Origin: a virus
Length of the DNA stretch: 32,091 nt
Strand: one strand, 5' to 3'
Virus record (IMG/VR): IMGVR_UViG_3300021960_000309
Span: 1 to 32,091 of that record
In this document: positions 17,870-25,197 of the stretch, piece by piece
How the letters are laid out: every line of letters starts with the position of its first letter
Numbering within the stretch: the first letter of the stretch is position 1
The notes under the pieces: generated by a model
What the model was told of the DNA's origin: nothing
What the model saw: the letters and a program-made list of their open reading frames with translations, nothing else
Databases searched by the model: none
Made by a program: the position numbers and the translations under genes

Positions 17870-18573
17870 TCAAGAACACCTGCCCTTGCTAATGCCGCCC
17901 TCATCTCTCTCCATTCTTCGGGGGCCTTTTGTGAGAACACATCCTGCAAAACGCCAATGATTGAAACCGACTGTTTCTTGTCAACATCGGCGGTCTTCTC
18001 AATCCATTTTGCTAAGTCTCCCAATGTTTCACGGACTTCACGATGCAGTTTAATTGCCGTGTCCATTTCTCGGATGTCAAAGTCTCTTTCCTCGTCGGCC
18101 ATGTCGTTTTCCAACTTGTCCATCACCAATCCAAGAAACCGATCCAAACGATTCATGTTGTTCTCAATACGAATCAAGGTGTCCTGCGCTGATGAAATCG
18201 CTTTGGGCATCACTTCAACTGAAACCTCTTTTTGGATAATCGGATTGATATGCCGTTCCATGTGGGTTTGAATGAGGCTTTCGGGCATGTCCATTTCAAC
18301 AGCGAAGTCTTGGATTCCTGCTGTTCCATTCAAAATGGCCTCTTCGATGAGGCTTCTGTCTGTATGGGTGCAAAGAGGACAGGACGAGTTGCTGTTGTTG
18401 TGATATTCCCCTGCATGTCGTCGCATGTGCCGATGTGATGTGCCTTCAGCCCACCCCTGTTCCTTATCCAACACTTGAACCGAAATGGCTCCTGTGTTGA
18501 TTTGTTGCTCTAACAAATCTCTTTCGGGGTGCTGACAAAAGAAGCAATTCTTTCGTGACTGCCGCCCCCCCAT
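17866..18573 (-). CDS. Tandem zinc-finger protein, candidate terminase small subunit
   Basis: This 235-residue protein contains two copies of a CxxC-N35-HxxxH module with identical spacing: Cys10, Cys13, His49, His53 and Cys65, Cys68, His104, His108. Within each, the cysteines are followed by a similar helix (HPERDLLEQQINTG and HTDRSLIEEAILNG). This layout is common in DNA-binding proteins encoded near terminases. Residues ~135-200 form a long coiled coil ending in RETLGDLAKWI, which would suit oligomerisation. A small terminase recognises the viral packaging site and hands DNA to the large subunit. The gene lies upstream of the large terminase in the same operon, but with four large genes in between. 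The zinc fingers are clear; the small-terminase role is likely but unproven. Confidence 0.72.
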   Translation of the reverse strand: MGGRQSRKNCFFCQHPERDLLEQQINTGAISVQVLDKEQGWAEGTSHRHMRRHAGEYHNNSNSSCPLCTHTDRSLIEEAILNGTAGIQDFAVEMDMPESLIQTHMERHINPIIQKEVSVEVMPKAISSAQDTLIRIENNMNRLDRFLGLVMDKLENDMADEERDFDIREMDTAIKLHREVRETLGDLAKWIEKTADVDKKQSVSIIGVLQDVFSQKAPEEWREMRAALARAGVLE

Positions 18574-18592
18574 GTGTTAAAACGATGTGCTT

Positions 18593-18784
18593 TCACTTTT
18601 TATGGGTATGGGTGTTGCAGAATTCTGTTCCCTTGACAGGGTATTGTTTGCATGGGTCACCTTTCTTTGTAGTCCCCTTGCATTTTTTTCGTTTGACAAT
18701 GTTTTTTACATCATCAAGATCGAAGTCTCCGTCACCATCAGTGTCAAACCTTCTCAACAGTGGAGAATAAACAAGTGGGCTTCT
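18593..18784 (-). CDS. EF-hand plus CxxxH mini-protein
   Basis: This short protein (63 residues from GTG 18784) has an EF-hand-like loop FDTDGDGDFDLDDV, a Lys/Arg helix, and a C-terminal CKG..KKGDPCK...FCNTH pattern that resembles small zinc-binding domains of the GxPC...G..CxxH kind. The start is uncertain. There is no in-frame ATG. GTG 18784 has GGTGG upstream and lies after the neighbour's stop, whereas TTG 18874 would overlap that gene by 65 bases. The function is unknown; calcium and zinc binding are inferred from the motifs. Confidence 0.6.
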   Translation of the reverse strand, partial: RSPLVYSPLLRRFDTDGDGDFDLDDVKNIVKRKKCKGTTKKGDPCKQYPVKGTEFCNTHTHKK

Positions 18785-18809
18785 CACGCCCCCGCCACCA
18801 GCGAGGGAG

Positions 18810-19055
18810 TTACCGAAAGGAAGCGTATTGTCGAACCGCAACCATGAAGGTGAAAAAGAGGCCGAAAATGCCAAACATCAATTCATTATTGGTGAGACTT
18901 GACCCTTCACTGATGAGAAGAGTAAAACAACACAGGAAAAACGAGATGATGAAAATCATAGTTGCCGACTCAACCAGCATTTTGCTTGGGGACATGAATT
19001 CAACGCCCATATCGTATGGGTTGAATGTGCCACTGTCTTTGTCATTTTGTTGCAT
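18810..19055 (-). CDS. Small membrane protein with two transmembrane segments
   Basis: This 81-residue protein has two hydrophobic helices (about residues 33-49, MIFIISFFLCCFTLLI, and 60-75, LMFGIFGLFFTFMVAV) joined by a short polar loop. The N-terminus is polar and the C-terminus short and basic. ATG 19055 is preceded by a GGGGG stretch at workable spacing. Size and topology fit holin-like or other small viral membrane proteins, but lysis genes were not found next to it, so no role is assigned. Confidence 0.65.
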   Translation of the reverse strand: MQQNDKDSGTFNPYDMGVEFMSPSKMLVESATMIFIISFFLCCFTLLISEGSSLTNNELMFGIFGLFFTFMVAVRQYASFR

Positions 19056-19058
19056 CAA

Positions 19059-19669
<611 letters not shown>

Positions 19670-19673
<4 letters not shown>

Positions 19674-20608
19674 ATCGCCTCATTGTTTATGTTTTGCTGT
19701 TGTTGAATTTGCATCATTTGTTGCATTCGATTTTCCGCCGTTTCTGTTTGTAGAATTCGTAAATCAAAAGAAACAGTGACGATGTCAACAACCCCGCTTA
19801 TTGGGTTCTCATATTGATTGACTTTAACACCTTTGCTATGCGAGGCATCCTGCTGAATCATTTTGAAAAACGGTTCATATTTCTGAATTGATTCGGCGGT
19901 GCTACGATTTTTTGGGGAACGGAATCCATTGGTCAAGCCATTGATTCCTGGCACTTTCATGAATTTGGTTCCTTTGCTCACAGGCTTAACGAAAAATCCT
20001 TCTTTCTCCATTTCGTGTTCCTGCAACAAAGACTTGAGCGTGTGGAAAATGTGCAAATGAGCAGGGCAATAAGTTGACTTCAATTCGTCGCCGTGATCGC
20101 CATGGGTTCGTGCAAAAGGCTTCCGAGGCTTTCCCGTTTCTTCATCGAACCAATAAATGTCGGCCAAGGACAGTCCTGTTTTCTCATCAGTCAAGTGTGC
20201 GTATGCGTTGTCCCCTTCAAGAAAGCGGCGCACATCAACGCCACAGCAGGCACATTCATGACCTGCATTGTAGCGATAAACCTTGAACAAACCCAAGTTA
20301 TAACTTGGTGGCCGCAGTGCCTTTCGCAGAATTTTGATGTTCTGCTTACGAGCCTTGACTGGATTTTTGGGGTTCGTCTTCAATTTGACCTCGACAGTGG
20401 GGATGATTGCCTCGTCGCTGTCAATTCCTTGTGAGCCAGCACTCGCCATTTCAGCGCGTTGCTGTGCTTTCAAGAATTCATAAGCAATCCCCGTGTTGAG
20501 GGAAAGTTGCCTCAACTGGTCGTCCGACAACCCGCTAAGAGACATCCTGCCGCCCATGAACGGCATGTTGGGCATGAAGGCCATCAACCCTCCCATGTTT
20601 GACAACAT
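19670..20608 (-). CDS. Cys/His-rich hypothetical protein
   Basis: This 312-residue protein starts at ATG 20608 with GAGGAG eight bases upstream; the longer frame would need a TTG. After a Met-rich start and a helical region it has a putative metal site: HECACCG near residues 118-124 pairs with THGDHGDE and YCPAHLHIFH near 170-195. The segment after it (KGTKFMKVPGINGLTNGF) is mixed, followed by a strand-rich VVDIVTVSFDLRIL and a Gln-rich tail. No enzyme family was recognised. It lies directly after the GTPase gene, so the two may act together. Confidence 0.68.
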
Positions 20609-20624
20609 GATAAACTCTCCTCTT

Positions 20625-21356
20625 TCACATTGAGTCAATCAAATGAAGGAAAGTGTCCTCCACATTGATTCCTCTTTGGGCCGACACTGGATGCACTTCG
20701 GCCCGAAAACCAGCCTTTCTCAAACACTTCAAGCCGTTTCGGAAGTGAGCGACGATTCGATGTTCCCGAAGCAGACCATAATGGTGCAGTTGACGCGCCT
20801 CCTCATCCCACCAATTGTCCATTTTGTTTATCATCAAACAAATGACTTTGGGGCGGTATTTCTTCACATTCTTGCGCGCCTTACGAGAAATCTGCTTTGA
20901 AATTTCTTTTTTGGTGATGTTGTTCACGAGATATTCAAAACCAGCAACCGCTTCCACCAAAAATTGAGGGGAATTCAATACCCTGTCGTCGATCATATAA
21001 ACCACGACTTCTACATCTCGTGCGAACATGTCTTCCACCCACATATTCTTGAATTGGGATTGGCCCGCAATATCACTGCTAATAACGGATTTTTTCTCAT
21101 TCTTCCACTTGATTTGCTTTCGTGTTGCTCGTGGCATTTCATGACCGACCACACTGTTGTTTTTGTGATGGGAAGTGCGAAACAAATCGGGAATTGGTTC
21201 AATGTCGCCTGGCACTGTGAGGTATTGGTCAAGGGTGGTCTTTCCCGTTTTGCTTGGGCCATAAATGCCAATCCGAAACGGCTTGATGATACGATACAGT
21301 GAATAAAACGCCGAGGCCGAAGCCATCAGCATGTGTCCCGCTATGAGAGTTGACAC
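20625..21356 (-). CDS. Ras/Arf-superfamily-like small GTPase
   Basis: This 243-residue P-loop GTPase has all the main nucleotide motifs: G1 GPSKTGKT (33-40), G3 DIAGQ (95-99), G4 NKMD (177-180) and a G5 VSAQRG (224-229). The G3 motif has the Gln used for hydrolysis in Ras and Arf proteins. Such proteins switch between GTP and GDP states to control transport, polarity or assembly. GTG 21356 is the start because GAGGTG sits seven bases upstream and overlaps the neighbour's stop. The N-terminus before the P-loop is weakly hydrophobic. Between G3 and G4 there is a long Lys/Arg-rich helix (EISKQISRKARKNVKKYR) that ordinary small GTPases lack. It sits among small membrane proteins, so a membrane-linked role is plausible. 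The GTPase fold is strongly supported; the partner is unknown. Confidence 0.88.
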   Translation of the reverse strand: MSTLIAGHMLMASASAFYSLYRIIKPFRIGIYGPSKTGKTTLDQYLTVPGDIEPIPDLFRTSHHKNNSVVGHEMPRATRKQIKWKNEKKSVISSDIAGQSQFKNMWVEDMFARDVEVVVYMIDDRVLNSPQFLVEAVAGFEYLVNNITKKEISKQISRKARKNVKKYRPKVICLMINKMDNWWDEEARQLHHYGLLREHRIVAHFRNGLKCLRKAGFRAEVHPVSAQRGINVEDTFLHLIDSM

Positions 21357-21363
21357 ACGATGC

Positions 21364-21369
21364 CACCTC
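21364..21369 (-). promoter_or_regulatory. Ribosome binding site deciding the GTPase GTG start
   Basis: GAGGTG on the minus strand ends seven bases before GTG 21356. It overlaps the TGA of the upstream membrane-protein gene. No equally good site serves the downstream in-frame ATG codons (21332, 21326). Confidence 0.75.
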
Positions 21370-21589
21370 AAACATGACTCATGAGCCAGTCCCAAATTTC
21401 AGTCGGGGTGATGCCGAAGAAATCAAGGCCCACGAATATGCCAAAAGTGAAAATAATTCCAAGAAACAAAGCAACAAATGTGCGAACCCAACCTGCCACG
21501 CGCTCCATTTTGCGCTCATAAGCGTTTTCCGCCAAGACTTGTGACATGGCGTTTGCTTGACGCTCATTTTGAGTTGTGAAAGGCCACAT
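21368..21589 (-). CDS. Small single-pass membrane protein
   Basis: This 73-residue protein has a polar, Gln/Arg-containing N-terminal helix and one hydrophobic segment (about residues 37-56, FVALFLGIIFTFGIFVGLDF) with a short C-terminal WDWLMSHV. ATG 21589 lies just after a GGTGAGGTG region. It directly precedes the GTPase and might recruit it to the membrane, which is inference from adjacency. Confidence 0.65.
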   Translation of the reverse strand: MWPFTTQNERQANAMSQVLAENAYERKMERVAGWVRTFVALFLGIIFTFGIFVGLDFFGITPTEIWDWLMSHV

Positions 21590-21603
21590 CACACCTCACC
21601 TAT

Positions 21604-22077
21604 TCACTCTTTGTCGTTCTTTTCGTTTGAAGGTTGCCCTTGATAAAGTCCAAAGGTTTGCGCCCCATTTGGAGGCACATTTTGGTATTGCTGGTTCCAC
21701 ATCTGCTGTTTCTGCATCCGTCGCTGTTGTAGGCGCATTTGAGAGCGATACCACTTTTCGGCTTGATTCTCACGAGAGAATTCGGCTCGCATAGCGAGAC
21801 TGTCTCGAACACCCCCTACATGGAACAAAACCATGGAGGCGCACAGGAAGCCAAAGCAAATCAGCCCGTATTGGAGTCCTTTTGTTGCTGGCGTTGCGGA
21901 TTCAAGGTATATGCCTTTTGAAGCGATATATACGCCCGTTCCCACCAAAAGTGATTGCCATAGCAACATAGCGATCAAGTTGACATCAATTCGGTTATTG
22001 TCTTCGCCCATGTGCGGAGGCATCATGGGCTGGAACATCATTTGTTGTTGTTTTTCTCTTTCATCATTGGGCGACAT
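21604..22077 (-). CDS. Membrane protein with two transmembrane segments
   Basis: This 157-residue protein has a disordered, Met/Gln-rich N-terminus, two hydrophobic helices (about residues 35-53, NLIAMLLWQSLLVGTGVYI, and 67-85, YGLICFGFLCASMVLFHVG) and a long Arg/Gln-rich cytoplasm-type tail with a helical RLQQRRMQKQQMW stretch. ATG 22077 is preceded by GGAGG nine bases upstream and overlaps the end of the ribbon-helix-helix gene by 14 bases. No family was recognised. It begins the small-membrane-protein/GTPase cluster. Confidence 0.68.
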   Translation of the reverse strand: MSPNDEREKQQQMMFQPMMPPHMGEDNNRIDVNLIAMLLWQSLLVGTGVYIASKGIYLESATPATKGLQYGLICFGFLCASMVLFHVGGVRDSLAMRAEFSRENQAEKWYRSQMRLQQRRMQKQQMWNQQYQNVPPNGAQTFGLYQGQPSNEKNDKE

Positions 22078-22213
22078 TGTTTTTCCCCTCCTTGTTTCGG
22101 AAATAGGACTCAAGCACATAATTCATGAAAGAGGACTTCGATTCACGCCCTCTTTCCCGTTCCATTTTTTGAAACAAGTCGTCTTTCATGACGACCGAAA
22201 CATGCTTTGCCAT
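22064..22213 (-). CDS. Ribbon-helix-helix transcriptional regulator (49 residues)
   Basis: This short gene encodes a 49-residue protein whose first 40 residues fit the ribbon-helix-helix fold of Arc, CopG and MetJ. A beta strand (KHVSVVMKDD) is followed by helix A (LFQKMERERG) and helix B (SKSSFMNYVLESYF), and the loop between the helices carries the usual small polar residues. Dimers of this fold bind palindromic DNA through the strand. Start ATG 22213 is seven bases from a TGTGA-N4-TCACA palindrome. It is divergent from the only plus-strand gene and overlaps the start of the next minus-strand gene, so it probably represses its own operon and perhaps the divergent gene. Confidence 0.78.
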   Translation of the reverse strand: MAKHVSVVMKDDLFQKMERERGRESKSSFMNYVLESYFRNKEGKNNVAQ

Positions 22214-22219
22214 GAACCC

Positions 22220-22233
22220 TGTGATGGTTCACA
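22220..22233. promoter_or_regulatory. Candidate operator, palindrome TGTGA-N4-TCACA
   Basis: A perfect 5-bp inverted repeat with a four-base spacer lies seven bases before the start of the ribbon-helix-helix gene, in the short divergent gap. A second overlapping dyad, TGAACC-N7-GGTTCA (22213-22231), shares the centre. It would suit binding of the adjacent regulator dimer. I could not assign a clear promoter box; TTTTAA at about 22254-22259 on the minus strand is only a possible TATA-like element. Confidence 0.5.
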
Positions 22234-22268
22234 CCCTTATGAGCGTTGTCGTTAAAAGGAAAGACCCA

Positions 22269-22754
22269 ATGCACCATACGATGACGAGTCCCGACATCCA
22301 CATGGCAACCGCAGTGCTTCGCTCTTACAAACGAGCGGTCGATGCCTCTTCACAAAACCCAACGGCAGTCACCGCATGGGTTGAACAAGCCGCAGGAGTC
22401 CATTCTCGTAGTCGTGAATTCCCACAGGATGCGGCCATTGGTTTGCTCTCTTACCTCGCACACCCACTTTATGTTTCAGCCAACATCACCAGCGATCAGC
22501 AGGCATGGGCTTCCTTGATGGCAAGCGCAGAACAGGTTCTCCAAGCCGAGAATTCTTGGTCAAGCGGCCAAATTCAAAGAGGCAACAACACGACTTTCAT
22601 GCGTTTGTTTGGTTCGGACATCACTTGGATTAAAACATGGGCGCAAGCACAAAACCTCAACCTGTCGAATGGTGATGAATTCCTTGTCAATCGTGTGTTA
22701 GAGCAATTCGCTTCTCAACAATCCACCATCCCTCACACGGCCATTTACCCTTGA
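22269..22754 (+). CDS. Only plus-strand gene, unknown helical protein
   Basis: This 161-residue, largely helical protein has no recognised domain (segments include HMATAVLRSYKRAVDAS, AWVEQAAGVHSR and EFLVNRVLEQFASQQ). ATG 22269 has AGGA about eight bases upstream. An earlier ATG at 22188 would overlap the divergent regulator gene by 26 bases. It is the single gene on the plus strand and sits beside a ribbon-helix-helix gene, which often marks a switch between early and late transcription or a lysogeny-related control pair. Its own role cannot be told from sequence. Confidence 0.72.
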   Translation: MHHTMTSPDIHMATAVLRSYKRAVDASSQNPTAVTAWVEQAAGVHSRSREFPQDAAIGLLSYLAHPLYVSANITSDQQAWASLMASAEQVLQAENSWSSGQIQRGNNTTFMRLFGSDITWIKTWAQAQNLNLSNGDEFLVNRVLEQFASQQSTIPHTAIYP

Positions 22755-22885
22755 GAGGTTTTATATCTAAGATTTCTATACGGTTGAACGGTCGGGAAGG
22801 TTTTCTCTCCTAATAAGCGGCGCGGGCAATCGTTGTTATCATGGACTTCTCATTCTTCACCTTCGGCCTTCCCGACCACCTTTTC
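22755..22885. other. Convergent intergenic region, probable two-way terminator
   Basis: The plus-strand gene ends at 22754 and the minus-strand gene ends at 22886, so both transcripts meet here. The region holds a T-rich stretch (ttttatatct, about 22760-22769) fitting intrinsic or archaeal T-rich termination, and an 11-bp inverted repeat. No gene is supported; the frame from 23004 down to 22810 overlaps a real gene and has no features. Confidence 0.55.
22790..22877. repeat. 11-bp inverted repeat GGTCGGGAAGG/CCTTCCCGACC
   Basis: The arms lie at 22790-22800 and 22867-22877 with a 66-base spacer, both within the convergent gap. They match exactly. Such a pair is unlikely by chance in 131 bases. 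It could act as a stem in transcription termination, a protein binding site, or a remnant of a recombination site. Confidence 0.7.
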
Positions 22886-23989
22886 TCAAATGTTCCCTTC
22901 GGGGTTCCACATTCGCGCACCGATTGACCTTGGGCCAAAGCCCCGCCCGAAATTAGATTCTTGCACAGCCTGTCGCGAATCTGCAAAATCAACTGAAGAA
23001 CCAATTAAACGCCCTGCTTCCTTCGATTGAGTCAATTCGTCAATTATAGTGTCAATCCTACGGTTAATGCCTGGCTCTAATGTTTGGTATCGCTTAGGGA
23101 GTCGTTCTCGGTGAAAAATTGCACTTTCAAGCAGGGCATCAATGTCCTCCTGCGGCAGAAGGCCACCATAATTGTCCTCTTTGAATGGCGTTCTTGACAT
23201 GTAATCCAACAACACATTTTGATACATGTTGTCGGGCATTTCTTCGCCATAGCCTTGAAGCACATATTCGTCGGCCAATGCCTTTATCTCATCAATCGGT
23301 GCATCTTTGCCCCAATTCCCGTATTGCTTGTGAGGGTATCTGTTTGAAATTTCATAGAGCCAATCATCAGCCATTCCTCCTCCCACATCCTCAAATCCGA
23401 ACAGGTAATCGTGTATTGCATTCATGTATTGATCACCTACCCTTGGGTTGTATTCGTCAACAAATTCTTGAACAAGGTTCAAACTGGGATATTTTCTTGA
23501 TGTTGGATGCCTTGAGGCAAAAACGGAATACGGAGCCACGGGAAATCGGTCGGCAAGCACTTGACTCCAATACGCTTCTAATGGTGAGCGAATCATACGA
23601 TCTCCCGAACCATACATGGAGGGGATGTTCCGTAGTCTGCTGGTTTGACTGAACATTGGGATTTTGACGACATAATCCGTATTCGGAATTCGGAACACCT
23701 TGCCTTCAAGACCTGCGCCAACTGGGGTGGGTATGCGAATTCTTTCTTGGTTGTAGTCGTCATATTCCTCATCGTAGGTTTCTTTGTAAGCCTCTCCCGT
23801 TTTGGGGTTGAATTGAATTCCCAAGTCTTCAAGGTAAATCCAGTCATCCCCTGTATCAAGAGGCGACTCACCAACCCCCGCGTCGGGGATTGCATCAAAC
23901 AAACCTGCTGGACTTCGCATCATGTCCTCATAGGCTCGCATGAAGGCGTTGTAAGCCTCTTCATCACGCGTAGCCTTGAGAATCCACAT
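22886..23989 (-). CDS. Hypothetical protein with protein-kinase-like N-lobe segment
   Basis: This 367-residue protein is near the end of the accessory array. Residues 91-111 read GAGLEGKVFRIPNTDYVVKI, which looks like a glycine-rich loop followed by a kinase-style VVKI (Lys109). The nearby EAYWSQVLADRFPVAPY and LVQEFVDE could be the following helix and hinge strand. However, I see no convincing HxD or DFG pair later, so the kinase call is tentative and the domain may be degenerate. The N-terminus (YNAFMRAYEDMMRSP, about 13-27) faintly resembles the shared FDxAWxLLK tag. ATG 23989 lies one base after the stop of a 54-residue membrane protein. Confidence 0.62.
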   Translation of the reverse strand: MWILKATRDEEAYNAFMRAYEDMMRSPAGLFDAIPDAGVGESPLDTGDDWIYLEDLGIQFNPKTGEAYKETYDEEYDDYNQERIRIPTPVGAGLEGKVFRIPNTDYVVKIPMFSQTSRLRNIPSMYGSGDRMIRSPLEAYWSQVLADRFPVAPYSVFASRHPTSRKYPSLNLVQEFVDEYNPRVGDQYMNAIHDYLFGFEDVGGGMADDWLYEISNRYPHKQYGNWGKDAPIDEIKALADEYVLQGYGEEMPDNMYQNVLLDYMSRTPFKEDNYGGLLPQEDIDALLESAIFHRERLPKRYQTLEPGINRRIDTIIDELTQSKEAGRLIGSSVDFADSRQAVQESNFGRGFGPRSIGARMWNPEGNI

Positions 23990-23990
23990 G

Positions 23991-24155
23991 TCAATCGCCC
24001 TTCCTCAATCCGTTCCAGCACTGTTCCTGCAACTCGTCGTTGTCGTGCCAAATCACCACATCCTTTCCGATGTCTTCCATCATGAACCACATGAAAACAA
24101 AACCTTCGATGAAGGCGATAATGAACAGCAGGGTGAGCATGATGGAGAGCGTCAC
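23991..24155 (-). CDS. 54-residue single-pass membrane protein
   Basis: This short gene starts at GTG 24155 in a four-base GTGA overlap with the upstream metalloprotease-like gene and is preceded by GGAGAGG. The first 26 residues are hydrophobic (LSIMLTLLFIIAFIEGFVF and onward), followed by an acidic, Trp-containing C-terminal half (VVIWHDNDELQEQCWNG). It ends one base before the next gene. The precise packing supports a real gene. A role as holin-like or membrane-anchor protein is possible but unproven. Confidence 0.65.
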   Translation of the reverse strand: MTLSIMLTLLFIIAFIEGFVFMWFMMEDIGKDVVIWHDNDELQEQCWNGLRKGD

Positions 24156-24679
24156 AAATACCCTCTCCTTCTCAAAACCTCTTTGTGGTCTTTGAAAGGA
24201 ATTCCTTCCATCAACAAAGCCCCCACTTCTCTTTGTAATAGAGGGGGGGGTGAAAAATAATCGCCTAATTCACCTGTGAAAAACGCCCTATGTCTTTCTT
24301 GATCCAACAGTGGTTCAATCATTCCATGACCTTGTTCATGCAGAAGGGTTTTGATTGCTTGTTGCATCATTTGTTCTTCCGACATCGGCTCCATCCCATA
24401 ATGCCTTTTACCGTAATGCCGATCTTTTTCTTCGTCGTATTTCCTCTCAACGCGAAAATCGTTGTATTTGAACATTGGATGAGCCAAATTCACCCCCATG
24501 AAATACCTATCACCGAAGGCTTTTGCGGCAACAGGGGTTCGTTTTACCCTATGGTTTCGATGACTTACATTCGCTCTTTCGGGGACTCCACTTGATAAGT
24601 CGGTCATCCACCCCGCCCCCCCGCCAGGGTCAAGGTAAAATGCCTTCACCAAATCCCAAGCGTCATCAAAAGCAGTCAC
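24152..24679 (-). CDS. Tagged HEXXH metalloprotease-like protein
   Basis: This 175-residue protein begins with the shared tag (MTAFDDAWDLVK). It carries a zincin-type HEQGH motif (His114, Glu115, His118) inside a helix (AIKTLLHEQGHGMIEPL), and an acidic residue in QREVGALLMEG about 35 residues later could be the third zinc ligand. Zincins cut proteins using a zinc ion held by these residues; the family length here is small. GTG 24679 overlaps the upstream stop (GTGA) and has GAGGG seven bases upstream. The protease call rests on the motif in the right helical context, and the target is unknown. Confidence 0.7.
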   Translation of the reverse strand: MTAFDDAWDLVKAFYLDPGGGAGWMTDLSSGVPERANVSHRNHRVKRTPVAAKAFGDRYFMGVNLAHPMFKYNDFRVERKYDEEKDRHYGKRHYGMEPMSEEQMMQQAIKTLLHEQGHGMIEPLLDQERHRAFFTGELGDYFSPPPLLQREVGALLMEGIPFKDHKEVLRRRGYL

Positions 24680-25197
24680 AAGTCATCCCTCACAGGCCAT
24701 GAGCCAAACGGATAAGTGCTTTTCGTTTTGTTTGCCCATAAAGCGGTTGCTTCATCACTCAAAGAGTTGGAGGGGTGTAGTTGCTTTCCTTTATGCCTAT
24801 CAAGAATTGCGGCGATCATGTCATACATGGCTGTCGCATACCCCCTTCTGCGAAAATCATTTTGGACAAAACTGCTATAAGGCCAAAAAACATCTCCTTT
24901 CTTTCGATTTTCTCCCGTGGTGTGAATTGACATGGGCGCATCCGAAACAGTCAATCTCCCCAAAGAATCTAAAAGCCTCGCCATTTCGGGGTCGGGATGA
25001 TTGATTTCAACACTCATAAAATCCGCATCATCCATGTTGGCGGCATTATGTGTTGCCGTCATTGGCATGATGTCACCTGTTATGGGGTCTTCAAAATCAG
25101 CGTCAAATCTGCGTGGCTGTGCGTTTTTGTCATATCGAAGCGAACCAGGCACTATCGGCATTTTCAACAACAGCCAAGCGGTATCAAAGGCGGTCAT
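24676..25197 (-). CDS. Tagged GNAT acetyltransferase-like protein A
   Basis: This 173-residue protein starts with the tag MTAFDTAWLLLK and continues MP. The second half resembles a GNAT N-acetyltransferase: the acetyl-CoA-binding motif FRRRGYATAMYD (115-126, an R-x-x-G-x-A/G type loop and helix) is followed by a helix with HKGKQLHPSNSLSDEATALW, typical of the family's end. GNAT enzymes move an acetyl group from acetyl-CoA to an amine of a protein, drug or small molecule. It is a paralogue of the protein at 30311-30841, sharing FEDPITGDIMPM/FFDDPVTGERVPM and the GNAT core. ATG 25197 directly follows the upstream stop, with GAGGTGA before it. Confidence 0.72.
   Translation of the reverse strand: MTAFDTAWLLLKMPIVPGSLRYDKNAQPRRFDADFEDPITGDIMPMTATHNAANMDDADFMSVEINHPDPEMARLLDSLGRLTVSDAPMSIHTTGENRKKGDVFWPYSSFVQNDFRRRGYATAMYDMIAAILDRHKGKQLHPSNSLSDEATALWANKTKSTYPFGSWPVRDDL

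Noticed and set aside
20625-21356. GTPase as a sign of cellular, not viral, DNA
   Set aside because: The gene is embedded in an unbroken operon with terminase, portal and prohead protease, and no host housekeeping gene is present.
22188-22268. The earlier ATG (22188) as start of the plus-strand gene
   Set aside because: It would overlap the divergent regulator gene and cover the palindrome; the ATG at 22269 has a better ribosome site.
22810-23004. A 64-codon minus-strand frame reaching into the convergent gap
   Set aside because: Most of it overlaps the end of a real gene in another frame and no ribosome site or motif supports it.
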